From Strongylocentrotus purpuratus (lineage: Eukaryota; Echinodermata; Echinoidea; Camarodonta; Strongylocentrotidae), in contig NW_022145599.1 in assembly GCF_000002235.5 (NCBI RefSeq), positions 27,417,856 through 27,481,855 of the forward strand: a stretch of DNA of 64,000 nucleotides, given 5' to 3'. The notes under the pieces were generated by a model. That model was not told where the DNA came from, did not search any database, and was given only the letters and a program-made list of their open reading frames with translations. Below are positions 22,173-35,300 of the stretch, in pieces (the first letter of the stretch is position 1; every line of letters starts with the position of its first letter). The translations under genes were made by a program, and so were the position numbers.

Positions 22173-25013
22173 GCCAGTAAACCATTATTTTTTTTTATTA
22201 ATAGAAATCAAGAGACTAAATAAAGTGGTTGACCACATGACCAATACAAAAAAAAATCATGTACACAACGCATTTGGACTCACTTCAAGGTGACATCGAT
22301 AATAGATATCGACTTGGAAACTCCCGCCTTGCGGTATATCGATGCATTCACACCCGTCATAATATTATGGTAAACAGCCAAGCACACTCTTGGCCATACC
22401 GAGACAATGCATGCATGTTTTGGCAATGAGTGATACAATGAATGTACAGTTGAGAAGTATCTATAGGGACAATAGCCGCTTGGGAAACCCCTGTAAACAA
22501 GCTACGCACAAGTATCAGAAGAGGAACAAGTCGAAGAGGGGCGGGGGTGAACAATGATTTTGTTTACTTCATACATTACTGCCGTATCAGGACAATTACC
22601 CCCTGGACAATCATCCCCGGTAAATGATCCCCCCCCCCCCCCGGAAAATGACCTCCCCGGAAAACTACCCCAAACGGAAAATTACTCCCCCCCCCCCACC
22701 CCCCTCCCCCCGCGGACATTGCTTCCCCCGGAAAAAAAACCTGTGGACAATTAACATAGTCATTAAATAGTTGAATTTATCGTCGAAACGAGTGTTTATA
22801 CACAAACACACATGCATACACATGCACACACGCACATACAGATATAATTATGTTATTACACACTTAATCAAATGTAACGTGATTGGATTGGTCTGAGAAA
22901 GTGGGCTTCATTAGAATGTGGTTCCCGTGTGAACAATCTACTATACAACTTGACATCAACACCAAAAGTATCATTTATGGTGTTCAGCTTACATTCATGA
23001 AAAGTCTGCAGGATGCTCACGAAAGCCGGATATTTGGCTCATAGAAAGCTAATACCGGTTAATGTTCAATTCAAAATCAATCATACAGAGTGATATAATT
23101 ACAAACCTGGCTAATAAAAAACAAGTTGAGTACAGGTCAAGTGACTACATCGTGAAATGAACTGTCTAGAGATTATTTAGAAAGGTTGCCTATGTACTAT
23201 AAAAAGGAGTTTCAGCTATTTCTCCTAACATTTCGATTATGAAAGGTATTTGAAGAACAACCCTTTTAAATGGATATTTATACTCACATTCTTCCAATCA
23301 GGCATATGAGGAGAGAGAGAGAGGAAGATAAAAAAAGGAGAGAAGGGAGAGAAATCACACACATTCTCTTTCACCTTTACCAGAACTACATTTTCTCGAG
23401 AGAGAGAGAGAGAGAGAGAGAGCGAAAAGAACACGTGGTCAACTCTTTACTAAAGCTATACCACCATATAAAACCACTGACTTTCACACCATGACATGAA
23501 CACAATATTCCTACTCAAACAACGAAACAAATATATTTTCTACGAAGAAAAAATGTCTCACGTACAAAAAACCTAAAGAATCAACATCTTACCTTATGCG
23601 GAAGAAACGAGTATGATGATGTCAAGTCGCCTGTTGCATGCAGGAGTGAGATAAACCGAAATGATAGTGTGTGTGTCGTCTGCACCAAAAGTTTAGCCGA
23701 AGACAAAGGATAGACGATAGGAAATATGTTGCGCAATATATAGTACAAGGGGAATATCAGGCGAGGAAACTCATTCACAAGTTTTGGAAATAAGAACAGG
23801 ACAAAAGACAGAGAGAGAGAGAGAGAGAGAGGGTAGGAAGGGTGGGTGGTATGTGCGTGTTATCTACTAAATTATGTTTTATTGTAATGGATTGTGTATT
23901 TCAGGGTCTCCAAGTATACTTTTTGCATATTATTTTAAAACAATGAACGAAGGAAAAATGGTTAGTGGATTCCCGAACAAAGTTTACTGTTCTGAAAACC
24001 CCTTTAACCCGTTTAAATTTTATCCAGTCTGCCTGATATACAATTGAAGATTTTTAAAATTCCCGAAATTATTCAAAGTGGCAAATCAAGCATATCAGGC
24101 GAAACATTCCTGCTGTCTTGAAAAGACGACTTTTGAACCTTTTGGAACACATTCATGTGGCCAAGAGGCAATGTACTTTTTAAACCAGCTCCCAGATAAT
24201 TAACTAATGTCAATCCTTGCTTCGCAAATTAAATTCCCTCTATATCAATTTTTAATGATTCATGAACTCATTGCTATTTGACAACAAATTGACAATTATC
24301 CAGACGTTATGATAACCGTTGGCACTTTTTTTTCTGTCTTTGCTATTCTGGTACAACAACAAAAACAAACTGTTTAGAATTTGATCTGCCTATAGTGTCA
24401 GTGAATAAGGACAAAATGGCGTCAAACGTTCTTAGCAACCACATACCACCTATTCATATTTGATTTGGCTTTGAATGGGGTTGCGGTAAGGTCATGGGAG
24501 TATCGACTTTCGAAGTATGACGTCATTCTAAACAGTTTTTGTTGGTTAAAAAATTTGCCTTGATCCAGGGCTCGGCTGCTTGAATGATTTCGCGCTAAAC
24601 ATCATGCGCAGGCTTTGTTGTTTAGAACCAGTAAAACCCGGATGACCAGCAAATATTACGTTTGCACTTCGGCATTCTATTCATTACAACTTTTTAAAAA
24701 TATTCTAAATAGAGGATCGCCAAATCTGGAGAAAAAATGGTGGGTTTTCTGCAATAAGTATCATGATCATTTAGCAAAATGATATTCGTTTATTTGTTTT
24801 CGATGACTAAATGAGTCAGGAGTGTGTCTCAGCATAAAGAAAACACTGTGAATAAATACAAGTTGGACCAAACAGCTATTATTCCTTGTACTTCCTCGTG
24901 GTCTTTATTACATGCATTTTTAATAACAATTATCGTTCATGTGAAACCTTAACTGTTCAAAACAACAAAGAAACGTGATATAGTTTGAGACAAGTACACG
25001 GGTAATCCATTTC
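22173..25013. repeat. tandem duplication, copy 2 (2.8 kb)
   Basis: Same limits as copy 1. The last 700 bp (about 24300-25013) is almost identical to 21460-22172, while the middle (about 23870-24300 against 21000-21460) is clearly more diverged. The minisatellite patch here is 22580-22745. Unique sequence resumes at 25014. Confidence 0.9.
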
Positions 25014-26287
25014 AGCTGCATCCTATAACACATGCTGTCTCTTATGGATCACATAGCATTATGAGCGATTCAATCTATATCCCCCTTTTTATTAAAAAAA
25101 GGTGACTCTAAATACATATCATACACAACATTTGCTGTAATATAACAGATATGAATGAAAACTTTAATACATTATCCGTATTTCAATTATAGTTTTAACT
25201 GTGTTGGTTAACAAGCCACTCATCAATTAAATGAATTGTTATTTGAATATTATAATGTCAACAAGACATGTCAAATTTAAGATTATTCCTTGTTATATAT
25301 TTCATATATATATATATATCATATGTACTGGCTAAATAATAAGTGTTTATCATTTTAACCAGGAAGTATATATTACAAAAACGTTACACCTGATTTGCAA
25401 TTATGTTAAACTTTATGCATGTTTTTTTTTGCAACTTTGTCTCAAGATTGACTATAATAAGAAAAAAATTAAAAAGCCTATCTTAATAACCGAAAGTTTC
25501 TGTGATACTTTTCAGATTGATGGTGAATGTCCTAAATACCGGCAATTTTAATTTCATACCTAGTCCGTCTCTTCACATTTTACATTAGTTGTGTTTTATG
25601 ACATACATTTTTGCATATAATTCTCTAGTAATCAACAATTATGAAACAATGCGATAGAGTCAAGTATAATTGCAATAAAACATATTTTATGTTTTGTACT
25701 TATCATCATAACGTTGCACGAATACATCTTTTGTGCAAAATGTTAAAATATAATTTATATTATTCATTCATTGTATTTATTTGTCCAATGTACGTTCAAC
25801 ATGGATATTTGTTTCGATCACATGTAAAATAAAGGCTCACACATAATTTACAAAGAACGTAAATATAATTTTTTTTAAATATATACGTTATGGTGATGAC
25901 AAAATAATAATCATATATGATATTGATTTTCGTTTCGTTTCGTTTCCTTAAATTGCATAATTTAGCAGTCTTCATGTAAAATTATAAATGACAAATATTT
26001 ACCACTATACACGTAGAAATTCAGTTTTGTGTACTGAGTTGAAATATATCGGAACAAATCCGATAAAAGAGATAAGCGTGTTAATGATTATGAATGACTC
26101 TCATATCATTTTCTTAAATAAACATTCTAATTGTCCATGTGAATTATTTACTAAATATTAACAATAGATAAACATAACGATATAAATAGATGTTGGTTAG
26201 TTTCTTTGTCACAAATATCAATAGCTTTACAAAATATATACATGTATAATTATCAGTTTCTGAAGTTACTGAAGATGTGAACTGTTA
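25014..26287. other. AT-rich intergenic DNA
   Basis: Very AT-rich, with a short (TA)n run near 25308. No coding signal or repeat was recognised. It lies downstream of the minus-strand mosaic gene. Confidence 0.5.
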
Positions 26288-26293
26288 TTTATT
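26288..26293 (-). terminator. candidate polyadenylation signal of the CAP-hemopexin gene
   Basis: AATAAA reads on the minus strand only 12 nt after the TAA at 26307-26305, which would give a very short 3' UTR. Further minus-strand AATAAA words occur farther downstream, for example near 25774. Confidence 0.35.
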
Positions 26294-26304
26294 TTATGTA
26301 AAGT

Positions 26305-29300
26305 TTACTGCGCGCAAATGTTAATGAAGGTCTCAGTCAGGAACTTGGGGTACCCATTGTCCACAGATTGCTGGCCATAGCTGATCTTGAAAACCTTCTT
26401 TGACCGGACAAAATACTGGTTACCTATACGAAAAGAAGCGAAGTAAATTATTAGTTGGCGGTGTAACAAAATAAATTCCAACTACTATGCAGCCCACTTT
26501 TCATCCTTTTTTTCACTTCCCTCAAATGTTCTTTCTTCGTCATATAATTTATACCTTTACGTCGTTTCCAGTCATCACGTGTTTCTGTGAATGTTGTCTT
26601 TGTTGGCCACAATCCTTTTCATGTTGTCTGTTTATGTACACTACCTTTTCTCAGTTATTATTATCTGAGAGGGTTTACAATTCACAAGCTCTGTTTTTCA
26701 GCGGACTCTCCATTTCTAATTATTCCACTTTTTCTTTTTCAAATGTATTTTTTTTTCATTGACTTCCTCTATTTCCTACACGCCTTACAATAATATAACT
26801 GTAGTGGTGGCAGGCAATAGATTATTAATATAATAATATCAAGATGAATAAAAATAGCTTCTTACCGCTCGCATCTGAGAATGCATTAGTTAGTTTGGTC
26901 GGGACGTCGGGGAAAACCTCCGAGATGGGTCTAGGGTAACTGCTGTCCAGCCCTGTTGCTTCGTTGTACAGGTACACTTTTGAACCTTTAAAGAAGTAGG
27001 TATTCCTTTCCCAGGTGATGTGTAAAGCACCTGTGGGTCCTTTAGGAATGCCTTTGGGAAGGACATCCCGTGCGGATCGCTCAGTGCCTCTGTACGTGAA
27101 GAGCTTTTTCCCTGAAGAACATAAGAACAAGGGATGGATGGAAGATGTGAAGAACTGCCACACTCTTTAAAATATGGCTATTGTCATTATGCTACTCAGG
27201 TCGGGCAGGTAATAGACCAGAGACATTTTGGGGTTTGGTGCCTTAATTGCCCTCATTGTCAAAAAGACAATGTAAAGTTCGGATAGGCCTTTATAGCCAG
27301 CACGTGCACCTAACGACTCTTTGCAGAATATGGCGCTATAAAATAACAGGTTTAAGGATATTATTCTGTCGTGAATCAGTTACTGAAAAGCACAACTTCC
27401 TTGAATCCGATTTGTCCAAAGTAAAACAAAATACTTCCTCAAATAATTGATTGATTGTTTAAAGAAGTTAAATTGTTTAAACGTTAATCTTTCAACCATA
27501 AAATTCACACGTCAGTTTGCTGAAGTACTAACGTTTCCGTTATTATCGATCAAAATTGTCACTACTTCAAACGTGTCGTATTGTCAGCCCTTATTCTTTG
27601 AGAGTCACAGGTCTCTTTTTTATCTCCGGAATCCTCGCCCCAACTAGGCCCAACCCCAACAACTTCCTTGAGACCTTACCTCTGGCAAAGACCGCTTCTC
27701 CCGATGAGAGCTCATAGGCGGCGCTGACTTTGCTGGGCAGACCTGAGAAGAAATCAGTGGCCAGATCCCCAGCTACCGGTGAGAGTAACTCGCCGTTGGT
27801 TCGAACTCGCCAAACTCTGTCATTCTAAAGCCAATGAGAACATTGACTTTATTTTTAGAACATAGTAATGCTTCAATGTTACGAGCATTACCGTTAAAGG
27901 GATCGTTTAACAATGTTAAATCTGAGATACACGGCCCTACGTGTTATCAGTGTCTGTGATATGGTGTAATATTGAAGCCCTAAAAAAATTGCGCTTTAAA
28001 ATGATCAAGAAGTGCCTCAAAAAAGTAAAAATCTTTGAGTGACCGGTTTTACCATACTCGTTTTCCCCAATAGACTGTAGTGTTATGAAAACCGTCAGGT
28101 GAACGGTTTTCAAAATTTGTAATTCCAATCATAAATATCTTGATAATCAGACAGGCGATCGGCTTGTAAAAGTCATGGGGTTCCTGACTGACCTAAAGGT
28201 TTATGATTATCATTGCATCATGAGCTAAATCCAGAATTTTGTTTCAGAATCTGAGACAAAGTTACCGGATCCCTTTAAGTTTCCCTATAACATGGTATAG
28301 CTCATAAGATACATGGGAAGAATATAAGCATTAGTTTCTTCAAGTTGCACATGACTATGGAATGGGTTAACCTCAAAAGAATTTCAACAACATACTATTC
28401 ATTGTGGTTTAAAAAAAAACCACATCTCCTTTATTCCTCTACTTATGTCTACGTTTAAAATGGCGACTTAAAATTTTATACTCGGAATATTGATCTACGT
28501 TTGCCACTCTCCACCCAGGTGTTAAATGGGTACCAGTAGGAAGGAATTCCTAACTTACTGTGTAATATTAGAGCGCTTTGAACACCTTGCATGGTGGATA
28601 TGTGCGCTATAAAAATATCCAATATTGTCATTAATATTATTACTAACATATTATTTCATCATCATCTTTTTAAAGTTGCTATCAAAACGATTGTTTGATG
28701 TTAAGACAATTATAATACAATCATAATAGAGATATTTATTGTAACAACATAAACCACTCTTGCATAATCATTGTCGATATATATTTCTAACCGAATGGAA
28801 TTGCCTATTATCATAAACATACGGGCACAACTTCTCCAGGGGGCTGTACTTTCACGTCTCTTGCCTGCATATCAACTTCTCTCATTCTCATTCTATTTAG
28901 GACACACTTCCAAAGAGAAAATGTGCTTTGTCAAAAAAAATCCTACGAACTTTAGAAAATGACATCATTGATGCCCGTGATGAGATGATAATTGCCCAAA
29001 TATTGGTACTTTAAAAATCCCTCATCTTGTAAAACAATCGGAAAGACTTGCGAGTAATCAACTTGATAACAATGTCACTATCATCACTACCCTATTGTAT
29101 AGAAATCATTTTCGAATCACTTTCGAATAAGATTTCATATCTAAAAATTGACGGACAAGGCTATTGCAAATGCCTCAGTATTATCTTTCGGATGTCTTTG
29201 CGACCGTGTTATATACAAAATAGTGTATTTGTGATTTTCTTTTTTGTTGGCTAGTTTCGTAATCGTTTTGTTGTTTTTTAAAGTAAAATTCGGTTAGTTT

Positions 29301-32300
29301 TGTTTGTACCCTGAAAAGGTGAAGAACTCCCCCGATGTATGCGGCCGCTGTGAATTTCGTGTCGCATACTTCTGGTCTGGTAGGTTGAACCGGGGGTTGA
29401 ACAGGTGGTTCTGGACCGGGACCTTCAGCCAGAAAGAAAGAAAATAAAGTAAAAACCAGTCTGCAGGAAAAGGCTCTAACTTAGAACTTTACCACAATTC
29501 CTAAATCTGACAAGTCAAAAGTGTATTGTTGAAATACTGACCACATCAAAGATTTTTATGCAAGAAATATTTACTTAGTTTATAGCTTGGATTAGACTTA
29601 ATGTAAAAGAGAATAATACTTTCAATTATATGTTTTCAAATTCATTATACTTGGTAATTTAAGGTGCACATGAAACTTTGGACTTCCTTTATCTGCCTAC
29701 GAGTATGTCACATTTCCGTAATATAATTTGATTTTGATGGATCTTTATTAGTTTAGTTACAGTTAATAACTAAATCAGTCTGTAAAGAAAAATGATTTCC
29801 CCGATTTATGTTTTTTGAGAAGCTTACATCTAAAATTATTATACAGCGGCCCAAATGCAACCAGTCCACCTTTCATTCTTGAGTTACGAAGGACAACAAA
29901 AAACATTTACAAGGGGTATGAATAATTTAATTATGACCTGTATATTGCATGTACAACAATTAATCGCGTTGCGAAATCTTTGTAAGGCGTATTGGCAATT
30001 CTGTTTGAATGAGTACCATTACTTTTAATGGTTCTCTTTCCGAGAAATTTAACAAACCTACAGAGATAAAAATCACTTCCTGAAACAAAATTCTACAATA
30101 CTTGTGCTTAGTCATGTATTCATTTCACGGGAAATGTATTGTGTGCTTACGTTCTTATTATCATTAATGTATTATAAGGTCCTGCGGTTTTCTGTTTTTC
30201 AGCTTTACTTTAATACTTTCTATTGTTTTCCTAATAATTATTTTCATAAAAGTTCTCTTTCCGAGAAAATTAACGAATCTACAGAGATAAAAATCACTTC
30301 ATAAAACAAATTCAACAACACTACTGCTCAGACATCTATTAATTTCGCGGGAAATGTTATGGTTTTCTTACGTTCTTATTATCATTAATATATTATAAGG
30401 TCCTGCGGTTATCTGTTTTTCAGCTTGTCATCTGTTGGTCGGGCATGTGGAGCAGTGTCAACAAACTATTCATAATAGCTTGATGATTCAGTAATTCTTA
30501 GAACAATTTTCTGTAACGACTACTGAGTCTACTTACGGCAAACGAAGTCCGGGTCTGCGGCATCTGTTGGAAAATGCATTGAAGATGACAAGGTTTGCGT
30601 GTCATTATTGAGGGGTAAACAGAATTTATTCATTGAATAAATGAATTATAATGAATAGAATATAATTTTACGTTAATCCCTTTATCATGATTGTGATTAA
30701 TTTTAGAGATGAAAATCAAGAAACATACAAATAATATAAATGATCTGAATGAATAACTGTAAAATCAACACCACAAACGATGTCAATCATCTCATGCAAA
30801 ACGAAATGTACAGTTTTTGTGCCATTAAGGAAATTGCACGCTTTTTAAACTAAAAAGGACATCTATGTAGTCATCTACTAGCCTAAAATTCCATGTCATT
30901 CTTTAACCTATCTGCTATAATTATACTGTGTGTGATTATAACTCGCTGACAAAAAGAGAAATGTGAAACTAAAATGAGGAAATGTAGGTCATTAATGTCA
31001 ACCACATTACTAGAGATCAATTACGTTTGTGAGATATGAAGTGAGGATGGAATCACGTTTCATATTACCAGTGGCTGCGTAGTGTATTTCAAAGTAGTGG
31101 GGGTGGGGCACTAAAAATATGCACTGTCTGAAAAAAGGGGGCATCTACAAAAGGTATCTAAAAATTAAAAAATTAGACAATTTCAGACATCTGTATACAC
31201 TCGTTTTCCTACGTAAAAGAGGCACTGTTGGGATACTGTATAAAGTGTTTACGTGTATGTGTGGGGGGGGGGGGGGTCACTGTACCCCCTTGCTCGGGGG
31301 AGCACCGCCTCTGCAGTTTACTTGGAATTACCAGGAAGGAATTATGTGAATAGCCATGTTAAAGGTGCCTTTTAGATATGTTGAATGGTTCTAGGACACC
31401 TACCCCTGGACATCCACCCCGGATAACCACCCCAGTCAACTACCCCCTAGGACAACTACCCCCGGACAACTACCCCGGACAACTACCCCAGACAACTACC
31501 CCTTAGGACAACTACCCCCTAGGACAACTACCCCGGGCATCTACCTCCCGGACAACTACCCCCTACGACAACCATCCTCTAGGACAACTATCCTAGGGGG
31601 TAGTTATCCAGGGGGTAGTTGTCCGGGTAGATATCCGGGGGGGGGGGGGGTACTTGTCCTAGGGGTAGTTGTCGTGGGGGAATTGTCCGGGGTGGATGTC
31701 CAGGGGGTAGGTGTCCGGATACGATGTTGAATAATCATCCAAAACGTTATGATAAGCTAGATTATTTGATTAAGATTATTTGATTGTCGACAAGAAAATG
31801 GATATGGAATTACTTCCAGTTTTTACCATGGGTACTTGATAGCGAAAGCAATCCATTCGTATATGATTTGAATTCGTTATACTTTAAGTCAAAATAACAC
31901 CCCCCCCCCCTTATTTCAAAGTTTCTAAAAAAATAGAGAGAGAGAGAGAGAGATTTTTGTTGTTGTATTCTTCCCCATTTCATCCATAAATTAGATTCAC
32001 AATCATGTCAGTAAAATATACAACAACAAAAAACATGTCATGTTTATCTTCACAGTATCAACGATTTTTTTTCCTCATTAATTAAATTCACTTTCTCTCT
32101 ATTTTATCTTCTTCAGATGGAGAGGGAGGAAACCAAAGAGGTCCAGCACCTTCTTTTCGCACACCCATTGACTGGTTAAACGAATCAAAAGACCGCTCTC
32201 TTAATGCCGGGGAATGGGTCTCCACCCTTTTAGGAGCGGTACTAGAGTTCATTTCGCTTATGGGGTTCAATCCACTCAAATTACAATGGAATCCACACCA

Positions 32301-35300
32301 AAGTAATGATTTGACTTCCTCTTCCGAGAGTTGATTCCATTATTTTGAACGTTGATTTCCGCCCCTAAAACAAACTCATCCCGAATACCACCCCTCAAAG
32401 AATGGATTTCCACTCATGTATATTGAGAGAGTGTCTAGGGGACTTACTGCATATGCCGCACATCTGAGGGCACCCCTCCCTAACCTGCGGGTAATCGGCA
32501 CAGAACTGGGGCCACCATGTATTATAGCACCGGCTGGATGTATCCACACATCGCTCTGTTATATATATACAGGTAAGAAAAAATGTAATTATCAATAATT
32601 CAATAATAGATTTATGTAATGAATAAATATTCAATGAAATAGCAATCGACGAACACAACATGAAGTCTAACTCTATAGACATAACAACGTTGATGAAAGT
32701 ATGGAAACAACCATGAAGCTTCGTATTGTTTAATGAATTAGGCGTCAATCGGAAACTATAAAAGAAACCTATCACCCATATTATCGTTGATATGATACTC
32801 ATCACCAATGTTTTAATTAGAATTATTAGGACCTGGCTCCAAACGTGACATTGGTCGTTCATGATTATGCACTATGTCGGTATTGGTTTCTAACATAGCG
32901 TAATCGTATTTATCTTTCAAATAATAAATGTTCATCGGGCCACTTTTCTTGGAAGATATTGTTCCGGGAGATACAAAAAGGAAAGAAAGTGAAAACTTAC
33001 AAAAATGGTAATTTTTTGACAGAATGATTTTTTATTATATCTCATCCTTTTTTAAATATTCATGACAGAGAAGATTTTTGTTCATGTTTCGTCACTAAGG
33101 TCATATACATGTATGACATGAATTGGACAACATTCGTGTGAAATAGCAAATAAGAGGGAAATGATTAAAACAATTAAATGTGGGTGGGTGCCGATACTAT
33201 TCATGATGTTTAAAAAAATATATTTTCGACAAACTTGACTTATTCTTACCTTGACAGGTAGTTCCAAAGAAACCATCAGGGCAGTTACAGGTACACGTTG
33301 ATCGGTCCACAACACCGCAGTTCTCACATGAATCTAGGGAACACTCTACTCATGGTAGAAGGAGATGGAGGAGAAGGATGATGATGAAGAAGCAGGTTCA
33401 GGAGGAAAAGAGGAAGAAGAAGAAAAAAAAGGGAGATTAATGAGGAGGATGTGACGAAAAAAAGGGTGGAGGAGGAAAGAAGAAGAAGAAGGAGAAGAAG
33501 GTAAAAGAGGAAGAAGAAGAAGAAAAAAGAAAGGAAAATAAGAAGAAGGAAAAAATAAAGAAATAAAGAAACAACGAGAATGCATGGAGGAGGAGTTAAA
33601 GAAGAAGGGAGAAAGAATAAAGAGAAAATAGAAGAAGGCAAAGAAGAAGGAGAAGAAGAAGCAAAAGGAGGAAATAATATGAAGGAGGAGAATGGAAAAT
33701 CAGAAGATTAGGATAAATATAAAACGAGGTCGAGGTGAACATTTGCCTGTATATTTGAACCGCCAAACAACTCCTCTAATATGATCATAGATCTGTCAAA
33801 TTTGGCTGGATATTTTCTTCCCTAAGCATCATTTAATTTTTTTGTAGAGAGTTGAAGAAGAGGAGATGGAAATAGAAGAAACGAAATCAAAGGACATACA
33901 AACATTCAAGTAAATTAATTGTGATACCCCGTCATGACAAAAGAGCATTATTCTTGTAACTAAGCATTTTTTAAAATGGAAAATGAGTTTGAAATAAATG
34001 ATAGGAAATAAGATATTTCCACTCACCACAAACGTCGTTATGTTCTGCACATGACCCTGAGTTTGGAAAGAGATAAATGATTTGTGTTATGCCTCAGCAT
34101 TTAGATTTGATAAATTTTTTTAATTCCTGAAGAGTATTATGTTTTGTATTCATCACTATGTAGGTTTGCAAGTACTGGGGGCATTATTATTCCTCTAGAA
34201 AACTCCAAAGATGTCTTAATCATCATTCGATTATATCAGAAATCACGAAGTACTTTATCACACAGCGCAATCTTTGAGCATATTCTTTTTCCATTATGTA
34301 AACATGCATTTCCAGGATCATGATAATTATATATTTTATACATTTTTTGTGTATAGTATAGAGGCCTACTTAGAACGTGTGAAATAAAATTAACATGCTG
34401 AATCCATAACAAACATAACTGCGATATAGGAAGGCTACCAAGTAAATTTGAAGCTTGATATGTTTGCAGCCCTCTTTTGTATCTAAGAAAATTTGTATTA
34501 CTTCAATATTTCAGAGTTTCAACATTTGATGATTTCAAACAACTAATGAACCATTATTCTTCATGTTTTCATGAGTATGAAAATAAAAAAATATATAAAC
34601 ATTTTGAAAAACGAAGATCTTACTGCATTGCCCATTATAGCATTGCCCCGACCCGCTGGCACAACTAGTACAGGGTTCTCCGATAGCATATGGTTGGACA
34701 CCTTGATAGTTTCCTCTAAATTGGAATAATAGTATAAACATAAGTTGATTATAACATTATACTGATTTATAGTACTATGTCACTTTCAAATCAGGACAAT
34801 TACTGCAATTATAGAACATGATATGGTGTTAAACTTAAACACTACCGAATTATATATAGCAAGTATGGTTATATTTCTTATCATAATGTGTAATGATTTA
34901 ATGTTATGCTCTATGTGACGTTTGAAAGAAAGACGAATAAATATTTTATCTGATCTTATCTTATCTTATATTAAAATTGTAAACAATTGATCTTTGTGAT
35001 GTATAACGTAATTGTCTTTGATTTTAGTTCATTTTTAAATGCATGAGTAGGATCCACCTCATAGGTATTTGGAAACATTGATGTAAAACATTTTGGTTCT
35101 TAATATAGAGTTAAGTAACCAATAAATTAACCAAACATCTAATCATTCATTTGTCCAACCAATTGTTCAACCAATTGATTGGTCGATTGATGAACCAATT
35201 AATCAATTAGTTAATCAACTACTTAATTAAAAAAGTAATTTATTCATCAATCAGTTAATCAAATAATGATCATTCTATCAATCAGGCAACCAATCAGTCA

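Noticed and set aside
33324-33641. 105-codon minus-strand frame
   Set aside because: Lies in the polypurine tract; low-complexity Leu/Ser/Phe only.
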